From an uncultured Anaerosacchariphilus sp. (GTDB taxonomy: Bacteria; Bacillota; Clostridia; Lachnospirales; Lachnospiraceae): a stretch of DNA of 8,334 bases. The DNA lies in the NCBI GenBank assembly GCA_934373375.1, contig CAKROP010000074.1, positions 1-8,334 of the forward strand. Direction: 5' to 3'. The notes under the pieces were generated by a model. It was given only the letters and a program-made list of their open reading frames with translations, had not been told where the DNA came from and made no database searches. A program made the translations under genes and the position numbers. The first letter of the stretch is position 1. Each line of letters starts with the position of its first letter. Shown one piece after another: positions 1 to 5,086 of the stretch.

Positions 1-1
1 A

Positions 2-74
2 AGCTGGAAATGAGACTCGAACTCACGACCCCTTCATTACGAGTGAAGTGCTCTACCGACTGAGCTATTCCAGC
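2..74 (-). tRNA. tRNA-Thr (anticodon CGT)
   Basis: The minus strand folds into a complete cloverleaf. A 7-bp acceptor stem pairs GCTGGAA with TTCCAGC, the D-arm carries AGCTCAGTCGGTAGAGC, and the T-arm carries the GTTCGAGTC core. The anticodon stem CTTCA/TGAAG encloses the loop CTCGTAA, so the anticodon is CGT, which reads ACG (threonine). The discriminator base is T. The next base (position 1) is not C, so the 3' CCA is not encoded and must be added enzymatically. It is transcribed from its own promoter at 95-123 and lies downstream of sdaAA on the same strand. Confidence 0.97.
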
Positions 75-94
75 TTGCTGTGTCAGCAACTGAT

Positions 95-123
95 ATTATA
101 CTTGAAAATGAAATATTTGTAAA
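95..123 (-). promoter_or_regulatory. Sigma-70/SigA-type promoter of the tRNA-Thr gene
   Basis: On the minus strand the -35 box TTTACA (118-123) and the perfect -10 box TATAAT (95-100) are separated by exactly 17 bp. The predicted start, near 88, gives a leader of about 14 nt before the tRNA. That leader overlaps a 6-bp hairpin, TTGCTG/CAGCAA at 75-89. The -35 box begins only 17 bp after the sdaAA stop codon, with no intrinsic terminator between, so read-through from sda could also feed the tRNA. Confidence 0.8.
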
Positions 124-140
124 GGGGTAATTTCAAAACA

Positions 141-1016
141 TCAGCACTTTCCGCAGGCCTCGCAGGCCGACGGTGCAGTCGCACAGCCGCCAAGGGCCGT
201 TTCCCGCAGCTCTGCCGGGATGCGTCTGCCTACGTTATACATGACTGCAATCATTTCGTCCAGCGGAATCAGCTGCGGGACGCCGGCCAGCGCCATCTCG
301 GCTGAGGTCAGGGCAACAGCGACTCCTGCTGCATTCCGATTCTGGCAGGGGTATTCCACCAGACCGCCCACCGGATCACAGACCAGCCCCAGCAGGTTCA
401 TGAGTACTGTGGAAGCCGCGTCCAGACAGGCCTTCGGGGAGCCGCCCAGCAGCTCCACGGCAGCCGACGCCGCCATGGCAGAGGCTACGCCCACCTCGGC
501 CTGACAGCCGCCCACAGCGCCTGCCACGGTGGCGTTCCGCATGGCCAGATAGCCCACGGCCCCGGCGTTGTAGAGAGCCTGCATCATCTCTGCTTCTGTA
601 AAATGAAACTGCTCCTCCAGCGCCAGCAGGACGCCCGGTACAATACCGGAAGACCCCGCCGTGGGGGCCGCCACGATAAGCCCCATGGATGCATTGGTCT
701 CCAGCACCGCCATGGCATAGGCCACGGCCCGTCCAAGCACCGGTCCGCAGAGGCTTTTGCCCTGCCCATCGCCCTGCTGCCAGTCGGAAAGCATCTTCGC
801 CTCGCCGCCCAGCAGACCGCCCATGGATCGTCCGGGCTTTTTTATGGGGCCGCGGGCTGATTCCCGCATGATTTCGTAGGCCTTCTTCATCCGGGCGTCA
901 CAGGTCTCGCCGGTGGTTTCGCCTTCTTCTATCTCACGCCTGCGCATTACGTCCGAAATGCAAAGCTTCCTTTCTTCACATAATGCCAGCAATTCCTTTG
1001 CGTTCTTAAAATCCAT
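141..1016 (-). CDS. sdaAA: L-serine dehydratase, iron-sulfur-dependent, alpha (catalytic) subunit
   Basis: This is the catalytic chain of two-chain L-serine ammonia-lyase, a cytoplasmic enzyme converting L-serine to pyruvate and ammonia with a [4Fe-4S] cluster. The 291-residue length is usual for the separate alpha chain. Visible motifs are AAPTAGSSGIVPG (residues 116-128), GGCQAEVG (169-176) and CDPVGGLVEYPCQNRN (213-228). The three expected cluster cysteines are C171, C213 and C224. Their spacings of 42 and 11 residues equal those I recall for the structurally solved Legionella enzyme (C343, C385, C396). The last residue is a cysteine (C291), matching the tail-in-mouth arrangement in which the C-terminal Cys caps the cluster. 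ATG at 1016 is preceded by GAGGAG with 8-nt spacing. It is the second gene of an operon, 94 bp after sdaAB. No own promoter was identified. Confidence 0.96.
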   Translation of the reverse strand: MDFKNAKELLALCEERKLCISDVMRRREIEEGETTGETCDARMKKAYEIMRESARGPIKKPGRSMGGLLGGEAKMLSDWQQGDGQGKSLCGPVLGRAVAYAMAVLETNASMGLIVAAPTAGSSGIVPGVLLALEEQFHFTEAEMMQALYNAGAVGYLAMRNATVAGAVGGCQAEVGVASAMAASAAVELLGGSPKACLDAASTVLMNLLGLVCDPVGGLVEYPCQNRNAAGVAVALTSAEMALAGVPQLIPLDEMIAVMYNVGRRIPAELRETALGGCATAPSACEACGKC

Positions 1017-1110
1017 GTTTCTAACTCCTCATAGTATCACAATTCACGTCATTTTTCAGATTGCCTTCCGCAAATCGGTCTCTGACGCTGCCACATAAGC
1101 CAGCATTTTG

Positions 1111-1779
1111 CTAGGGCTGCACAATCATCACTTCATGCACGTTCTCATTTTCCCGTAGCTCCCCGGCGACCGCCTCCGGAAGCCGCCCGTCGGACTCCAC
1201 GATGGTGTAGGCGATATCGCCCTTTCCCTCCCGGAATAACCGCATAAAGGCAATATTCACGCCGTGACGGCTGAGTACGCTGGTGACGTGGGCTGCAACA
1301 CCCAGCCGATCCTGATGAATCACGATGGCCGCGCTGTACTCGCCGGTGAAATCCACCTCCACCTGATTGATCCGGCAGATGCGCGCCTTGCCGCCACCCA
1401 GGGATTCGCCGCGGACTGTGAGCTCCTGGCCGGACCCATTTACCATATGGATGTCCACCGTATTCGGGTGTACCTCCGTTTCCTCCCCGTTCGGGGTAAA
1501 GGAGAAATCAATGCCCCGCTCCTGCGCAATGGAAAAGGAATCACGGATCCGTTCGTCGTCGGTATCAAAGCCCATGATGCCGCCCAGCAGCGCCCGATCT
1601 GTACCATGCCCCCGATAGGTGCGGGCAAAGGAACCGTAGAGGATAAATTCCACCCGGACCAGAGGCCCGGCAATCATTTTCTGGGCCAGATAGGCGATTC
1701 TGGCCGCTCCCGCCGTGTGGGAGCTGGACGGGCCGATCATATTCGGACCCAGCACGTCAAAGACACTGATAAACGACAT
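1111..1779 (-). CDS. sdaAB: L-serine dehydratase, iron-sulfur-dependent, beta subunit with ACT domain
   Basis: This is the partner chain of the alpha subunit in type 2 L-serine dehydratase. The protein is 222 residues long. The N-terminal beta domain carries the family signature GPSSSHTAGA (16-25), GHGTDRALLGGIMGF (57-71), HPNTVDI (104-110) and GSGQELTVRGESLGGG (115-130). The C-terminal part (about 148-222) reads as an ACT domain, AIVIHQDRLGVAAHVTSVLS followed by a second beta-alpha unit, which in such enzymes usually senses an amino acid ligand; serine is the obvious candidate but is inferred. ATG at 1779 follows AAGGAG with 7-nt spacing. It is the first gene of the sdaAB-sdaAA operon, behind the promoter at 1812-1840. 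Splitting one enzyme into beta then alpha genes is the common Firmicutes order. Confidence 0.96.
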   Translation of the reverse strand: MSFISVFDVLGPNMIGPSSSHTAGAARIAYLAQKMIAGPLVRVEFILYGSFARTYRGHGTDRALLGGIMGFDTDDERIRDSFSIAQERGIDFSFTPNGEETEVHPNTVDIHMVNGSGQELTVRGESLGGGKARICRINQVEVDFTGEYSAAIVIHQDRLGVAAHVTSVLSRHGVNIAFMRLFREGKGDIAYTIVESDGRLPEAVAGELRENENVHEVMIVQP

Positions 1780-1811
1780 GGCGTTACTCCTTTTCGCTTC
1801 GTAATAGTCTC

Positions 1812-1840
1812 AGTATAGCATATCCATTTCCCCAAAACAA
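1812..1840 (-). promoter_or_regulatory. Extended -10 promoter of the sdaAB-sdaAA operon
   Basis: The minus strand reads TTGTTT (1835-1840), a 17-bp spacer, then TATACT (1812-1817). TGC lies directly before the -10 box, so this is an extended -10 promoter. Transcription would begin near 1805, giving a leader of about 25 nt that contains the AAGGAG site. The AT-rich stretch at 1840-1880 could act as an UP-like element. The tandem repeats at 1892-1911 lie roughly 90-105 bp upstream of the start and could bind a regulator. Confidence 0.7.
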
Positions 1841-1891
1841 TTTTCCATTTTATATATTTTTTAGAAAATCCCAATTTTTTGTTAAGAGTGC

Positions 1892-1919
1892 GGACACAAC
1901 TTGGACACAACCTTTGTGT
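1892..1919. repeat. Tandem GGACACAAC repeat plus an ACACAA/TTGTGT dyad
   Basis: GGACACAAC occurs twice (1892-1900 and 1903-1911), offset by exactly 11 bp, or about one helical turn. The second copy runs into a perfect dyad, ACACAA-CCT-TTGTGT (1905-1919). These lie between the divergent sdaAB promoter and the start of the small RNA candidate, and could be an operator or activator site for either side. No regulator can be named from sequence alone. Confidence 0.5.
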
Positions 1920-1929
1920 ATGATAATAC
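1901..1929 (+). promoter_or_regulatory. Possible promoter for the RNA candidate
   Basis: TTGGAC (1901-1906) and TAATAC (1924-1929) are 17 bp apart. An overlapping better -10, GATAAT (1922-1927), has a 15-bp spacer, and TATGAT (1919-1924) is a further option. None is a clean consensus pair, so this promoter may depend on an activator bound at the overlapping repeats. The start would fall near 1931-1936. Confidence 0.4.
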
Positions 1930-1932
1930 TAT

Positions 1933-2157
1933 CAAATGAAGCAAAGCAAAAACCTGCGAATGCTATTCATGGAAATAAATACAAAATGGGGCTGCCGGCG
2001 CTGCTTCGGTGCCGACCGGTCCCGACTAAAAACAATGGGGACTTCCCTTTATCATATATCTCTAAGTAGCAATCACTTTCAATTGTTACTCTCCTTCTTC
2101 AATAGTATAAAGCAACAGAAATCTCCTGACGGCCCGCAACTCCGGCAGGAGATTTTT
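1933..2157 (+). ncRNA. Candidate structured small RNA, possibly 6S-like
   Basis: This 500-bp gap has no convincing protein but shows long-range pairing. TGAAG (1937-1941) pairs with CTTCA (2097-2101) as a closing stem. GAATGCTA (1958-1965) pairs with TAGCAATC (2067-2074) with one mismatch. Between these two stems are unpaired strands of roughly 11-17 nt on each side, resembling the central bubble of 6S RNA. At the tip is a GC-rich hairpin at 1988-2023: two 7-bp arms, GGGGCTG/CGGTCCC and CGGCGCT/GGTGCCG, separated by a small internal loop. A side hairpin, GGG-GACTT-CCC, follows near 2037-2047. The transcript would end at the terminator at 2119-2157. Promoter, open central loop, long apical arm and length of about 200 nt all fit 6S RNA, which binds the housekeeping RNA polymerase. 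However, this is judged by eye. A leader regulating the DUF1540 gene is the alternative. Confidence 0.45.
2119..2157 (+). terminator. Intrinsic terminator of the RNA candidate
   Basis: AAATCTCCTG (2119-2128) pairs perfectly with CAGGAGATTT (2146-2155). An A/G mismatch follows, then CGG/CCG closes a 9-nt loop. The stem runs into TTTTT (2153-2157). It lies 129 bp before the DUF1540 start, so it ends an independent upstream transcript or acts as an attenuator. Confidence 0.85.
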
Positions 2158-2254
2158 GTGTGCTTTCATTTGCAGGCGCTGGAGTTATTTTCCATTTTTT
2201 CTCACGCATAAAATCCGCCTGCCGATACACACTACTTCTGTAACGCAAGCAAAT

Positions 2255-2266
2255 GCGGTTCGCCGC
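2255..2266 (+). promoter_or_regulatory. UUCG tetraloop hairpin before the DUF1540 ribosome binding site
   Basis: GCGG-TTCG-CCGC forms a compact four-base-pair hairpin with a stable UUCG loop. It lies 6 nt upstream of the AAAGGAGG Shine-Dalgarno sequence at 2272-2279. It leaves the ribosome binding site free and could stabilise the 5' end of the mRNA or flank a regulator site. Further upstream, CATAAAAT at 2207-2214 may be a -10 element, but no good -35 partner was found. Confidence 0.4.
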
Positions 2267-2286
2267 GCCATAAAGGAGGAATTTTT

Positions 2287-2457
2287 ATGATGACCAACAA
2301 GAACGAAGCCATCGGATGTACTGTCAACAACTGCACCCATCACGCCCAGGGCGAAAATTACTGCACACTGAATAAGATCCAAATCGGTACCCATGAATCC
2401 AATCCGACCAAAATCGAGTGTACCGACTGCGAATCCTTCGTAAATAAGGCGCAGTAG
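2287..2457 (+). CDS. DUF1540 domain small cysteine-rich protein
   Basis: This is a 56-residue protein, MMTNKNEAIG onward. Its pattern of cysteines, CTVNNC (11-16), C26 and CTDC (45-48), matches the DUF1540 family of small Clostridia and Bacilli proteins. Five Cys plus a His pair (H18-H19) suggest metal binding, but family function is unknown to me and this role is inferred. There is no signal peptide or membrane segment. A strong AAAGGAGGA precedes the start; the first of two adjacent ATG codons gives 7-nt spacing from the GGAGG core, and the second (2290) is also possible. It is monocistronic, read opposite to its neighbours, and closed by a long terminator at 2468-2504. It is the only convincing plus-strand protein gene here. 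Confidence 0.9.
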   Translation: MMTNKNEAIGCTVNNCTHHAQGENYCTLNKIQIGTHESNPTKIECTDCESFVNKAQ

Positions 2458-2467
2458 ATCCCCGCGC

Positions 2468-2504
2468 AAAAAGCCTGCACCCCCAATCCGGGTACAGGCT
2501 TTTT
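2468..2504 (+). terminator. Intrinsic terminator of the DUF1540 gene
   Basis: A 15-bp stem with one C/A mismatch pairs 2468-2482 with 2490-2504, around a 7-nt loop. The ends are AAAAA and TTTTT, so the stem could also terminate transcription arriving from the minus strand. It starts 11 bp after the DUF1540 stop. Confidence 0.9.
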
Positions 2505-2520
2505 CCTTATAAAAAAATAT

Positions 2521-2561
2521 TCCGGAATACGCTCCTTCTATAGCTTACGCTATTTCCCGGA
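2521..2561. repeat. Imperfect hairpin between two convergent terminators
   Basis: ATAGC (2540-2544) pairs with GCTAT (2549-2553) around TTAC. The outer TCCGGAA (2521-2527) pairs with TTcCCGGA (2554-2561) with one bulged C. There is no T-tract. It lies in the space between the convergent DUF1540 and YitT terminators and may be a remnant or a barrier hairpin; function is unknown. Confidence 0.3.
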
Positions 2562-2580
2562 TTCTGTGCAGGCTCCGCGT

Positions 2581-2611
2581 AAAAAGGCCCCGAAGCGCAT
2601 GCCTCGGGGCC
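2581..2611 (-). terminator. Intrinsic terminator of the sirtuin-xpt-yitT operon
   Basis: On the minus strand GGCCCCGAGGC pairs with GCTTCGGGGCC (one G-T wobble) around the loop ATGC, giving an 11-bp, very GC-rich stem, followed directly by TTTTT. It lies 13 bp beyond the stop codon of the YitT-family gene and closes that operon. Confidence 0.93.
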
Positions 2612-2624
2612 AAATCACCTTATT

Positions 2625-3536
2625 TTACAGATGTTTCGCGAATCTTCCATCAATTCCCACATTATCCTTGCTGACCACGAAGGCCTTCGGGTCGATGTAT
2701 TTCATTTCCTGCTTCAGCATGGACAGCTCATGCTTGGACATGACCGTAAAAAGGATATGGGACCTTTCGTCCGTATAACCTGCGATTGCGTCCCAGTGAG
2801 TGACGCCCCTGGCCAGCTCGTCCATGATATAATGCTTGATTTTATCCGGATCTTCCTTGGTAATGATAATCACCGCCGTCCGGATATTCTGGGTGTGGGT
2901 CTTATCCACCATCAGCGTATTGACCGCCGCGTAGATAATACAGTAAATTACGACCTTAATATCAAACAGCAGGGCGCAGGACGCGTAAATCAGCAGATTG
3001 ATAATCAAATTCAGCTTTCCCACGCTAAAACCATTGTACTTTTTTGTAAAATACATGCCCAGAATATCAATTCCGCCGCTGCAGCCACCGCTCTGAAGGG
3101 AAACACCGATTCCGGTTCCCACGATAATACCGCCAATCAGGGTCGCTGTAATCGTATCCTCCACAATGGGGCTGGCCGGGATCGGAATCAGCGTCAGGAA
3201 CAGAGACTGGCTCACAACGCAGATAACCGTTTTCCAGAAAAAATGCCGTCCCACCGACATATAGGCCAGCACAAAAAGCGGCAGATTCAGAATCAAACTG
3301 ATGATACCCGCAATATCCGTTCCACCGAAATTCAGGTCCGCGTACTGCACCAGAAGGGTACGGATAATCTGGCTGATACCCATGACGCCGCCGCTGTACA
3401 GGCCTGCCGGGACGATAAAATTATTGATACCGATGGCGTAAATCAGCATTCCGCCGATGGTAATCAGAACCTGGGAAATATCGCTCTTTTCAAAGGCGCG
3501 GACTGCTGCGTCCGCGCCTGTTCTCTCCTTTTTCAT
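2625..3536 (-). CDS. YitT family membrane protein (DUF161/DUF2179)
   Basis: This is a 303-residue integral membrane protein of the YitT family, widespread in Firmicutes and of unknown molecular function. Hydrophobic helices are visible at about residues 20-42, 77-95, 101-118, 129-148 and 174-208. The family glycine motif LQSGGCSGGIDILG (147-160) lies between membrane segments. The soluble C-terminal part (about 218-298), beginning RTAVIIITKEDPDKI and ending AFVVSKDNVGIDGRF, matches DUF2179, a small ligand-binding-like cytoplasmic domain. The start ATG directly follows the xpt stop as TAGATG, with only a weak upstream ribosome site, so translation is probably coupled to xpt. An AAAAAGGAGAG sequence lies inside the first codons but has no start codon suitably downstream. 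It is the last gene before the 2581-2611 terminator. Confidence 0.92.
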   Translation of the reverse strand: MKKERTGADAAVRAFEKSDISQVLITIGGMLIYAIGINNFIVPAGLYSGGVMGISQIIRTLLVQYADLNFGGTDIAGIISLILNLPLFVLAYMSVGRHFFWKTVICVVSQSLFLTLIPIPASPIVEDTITATLIGGIIVGTGIGVSLQSGGCSGGIDILGMYFTKKYNGFSVGKLNLIINLLIYASCALLFDIKVVIYCIIYAAVNTLMVDKTHTQNIRTAVIIITKEDPDKIKHYIMDELARGVTHWDAIAGYTDERSHILFTVMSKHELSMLKQEMKYIDPKAFVVSKDNVGIDGRFAKHL

Positions 3537-4106
3537 CTAAAATACCACTTTCCCGTTCTCGAAAGCCTTGATGCTTGCCTGGGCGTATACATGGATGCCC
3601 TGATTCTCCAGCTTCTCATGTCCCGGCTGGAACGCCTTCTCAATAAGCACGCCAAGACCGGCCACGGTGGCATGGGCCTTGCGGATCAGACGGATGGCTC
3701 CGGTGGCTGCCTCGCCATTGGCCAGAAAATCATCAACGATCAGCACATGATCCTCATCGGAAATATAGTTCTTCGCCAATGTCAGACGGTAAGAGGTATC
3801 CTTCGTATAAGATACTACCTCAGTCTGCCACACCTCGGTCTTCAGGCTGTCCGCGGTCTGCTGCTTCTTCAGAATCACCAGCGGAACCCCAAGCTCCTTC
3901 GCTGTAAATAAGGCCGGCGCAATCCCCGAGGACTCAATAGTGAACACCTTGGTGATGCCCTGTCCCTTAAAATGCTCCGCCATGTCCTTTCCAATTTCTT
4001 CCATCAGCAGTGCATCCACCTGATGGTTTACAAAGCCGTCTACCTTCAGGATATCCCCGTCAACGACTACGCCTTCCTGCAATATCTTTTCTTCCAGTGC
4101 TTTCAT
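3537..4106 (-). CDS. xpt: Xanthine phosphoribosyltransferase
   Basis: This purine salvage enzyme transfers the phosphoribosyl group of PRPP to xanthine, giving XMP, in the cytoplasm. The 189 residues align along their whole length with Bacillus subtilis Xpt as I recall it. The N-terminus is MKALEEKILQEGVVVDGDILKVD-like, TIESSGIAPA is at 56-65 and the PRPP-binding motif VLIVDDFLANGEAATG is at 121-136. A conserved IEKAFQPG (155-162) follows. ATG at 4106 has GGAGG 8 nt upstream. In Bacillus, xpt is controlled by a purine riboswitch. Here the 84-bp gap to the upstream sirtuin-like gene is too short and shows no purine-box fold, so transcription appears to come from the promoter at 5005-5033. Confidence 0.96.
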   Translation of the reverse strand: MKALEEKILQEGVVVDGDILKVDGFVNHQVDALLMEEIGKDMAEHFKGQGITKVFTIESSGIAPALFTAKELGVPLVILKKQQTADSLKTEVWQTEVVSYTKDTSYRLTLAKNYISDEDHVLIVDDFLANGEAATGAIRLIRKAHATVAGLGVLIEKAFQPGHEKLENQGIHVYAQASIKAFENGKVVF

Positions 4107-4190
4107 ATGTTTGTCCTCCAGTCAGTCTCCTAAGCTTAAGCCCGCTCCGTCCTCTTTCAGGACCGCCACTGTCAGCTCCCTGCCGGTGTT

Positions 4191-4919
4191 TCACAACACA
4201 ATCTTCGGCAGTGCTGTCTTTACCTCTTCCCGCAGCACAATATCCGCCTTCGCGTCGGTAAAATGCTCCGCCGCGTTGATGATAATCAGGGTCTCGCCTT
4301 CAAAATACTTTACATATCGCTCGCAAAGTCCCGAGCCAATCGAGGTACCAAGAAGCAGCAGTACATCCGCCTTCGCGATCTCCTCCGCAGCCGCGGTCAT
4401 CATCCGGTTGTCCACCTGTTCCCCAAAGAGCAGTACCTTCGGGCGAATCACCGCCATGCAGTCCTCACACAGAGGAACCCGCTTCGCGTCACGTATATAC
4501 TCCATCGGATACTTTCTGCCGCATCTGGGACACTCATTATCGTAAATGGTTCCATGCAGATTCAGTACCTTCTGACAGCCCGCCCGGCCAGGCAGGTTAT
4601 GCACATTATTGGCGATGCTGCACTGAAGCTTCCCCCGCCGCTCCAGCTCCGCCAGTGCGTAAAAGCCGGCGCTCGGTTCCAGATGGGGCTTCAGCATCCA
4701 TTCCCGATAGTATTTAAAAAAGGTCTCCGGTCGGTTCACGTAAAATATCGAAGAAAAAATCTCCTCCGGCGAATAACCAAACTCCTGCTCCACCTGATAG
4801 GCAATCTCAGGAGCTCTTAAGCTTGGCATGCCGGATTCCTTCATCATATCCGTGCCGCACATGGCTACCGTATACCTGCTTTTGTCCAGAATATTTCGGA
4901 TCAGTTCATAATCATTCAT
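4191..4919 (-). CDS. Divergent Sir2-family (sirtuin-like) protein
   Basis: This 242-residue protein has the sirtuin layout. SGMPSLR (29-35) corresponds to the usual SGIPDFR, NNVHNL (104-109) to QNIDxL, NLHG with H122 to the catalytic ELHG, and RPKVLLFGE (159-167) and GTSI (191-194) to the later NAD-pocket motifs. Four cysteines (C130, C133, C151, C154) form the Zn ribbon. Canonical sirtuins remove acyl groups from lysines using NAD. Here the NAD-binding GAGIS is CGTDM (21-25) and the Gln and Asp of QNID are Asn and His, so deacylase activity is uncertain. ATG at 4919 is chosen because GGGGAGG precedes it by 8 nt. A longer frame opening with TTG at 5033 is rejected because that TTG is part of the -35 box. 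It is first in an operon with xpt and a YitT-family gene. Confidence 0.85.
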   Translation of the reverse strand: MNDYELIRNILDKSRYTVAMCGTDMMKESGMPSLRAPEIAYQVEQEFGYSPEEIFSSIFYVNRPETFFKYYREWMLKPHLEPSAGFYALAELERRGKLQCSIANNVHNLPGRAGCQKVLNLHGTIYDNECPRCGRKYPMEYIRDAKRVPLCEDCMAVIRPKVLLFGEQVDNRMMTAAAEEIAKADVLLLLGTSIGSGLCERYVKYFEGETLIIINAAEHFTDAKADIVLREEVKTALPKIVL

Positions 4920-5004
4920 AAGAAAAGCCTCCCCACGAAAGTTTTGATAATCCGGCAGTTCCGCTTCTGAGCTGCGTTTTATGTCTGGGCTCTGCCTTGT
5001 TTTT

Positions 5005-5033
5005 ATTGTGCCACTTTTTGTCACTTTTGTCAA
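5005..5033 (-). promoter_or_regulatory. Promoter of the sirtuin-xpt-yitT operon
   Basis: The minus strand has a perfect -35 box TTGACA (5028-5033), a 17-bp spacer, and CACAAT (5005-5010) as a 4/6 -10 box preceded by TGG (extended -10). The start would be near 4998, giving a leader of about 80 nt before the ATG at 4919. No riboswitch fold was recognised in that leader. Confidence 0.7.
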
Positions 5034-5086
5034 TGTAAATGGTGGTTTTATTTTGCTTTTGTGTTATATTTGCACAAAAATATTTG

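Noticed and set aside
1936..2211. A 91-codon plus-strand open frame in the RNA candidate region
   Set aside because: It has no ribosome binding site, runs through the hairpin and terminator at 2119-2157, has no recognisable domain, and the RNA structure better explains the region.
2185..2469. A 94-codon minus-strand frame opposite the DUF1540 gene
   Set aside because: It is the antisense shadow of the DUF1540 gene, which has a strong ribosome binding site, family cysteine pattern and its own terminator.
2631..3911. A 426-codon plus-strand frame across the YitT-family gene and xpt
   Set aside because: It runs antisense to two well-recognised genes; its His/Asn/Gln-rich composition is what antisense reading of such genes gives, and it has no domain.
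4107..4190. Possible purine riboswitch before xpt
   Set aside because: The gap is only 84 bp and I see no conserved purine-aptamer loops or terminator/antiterminator pair.
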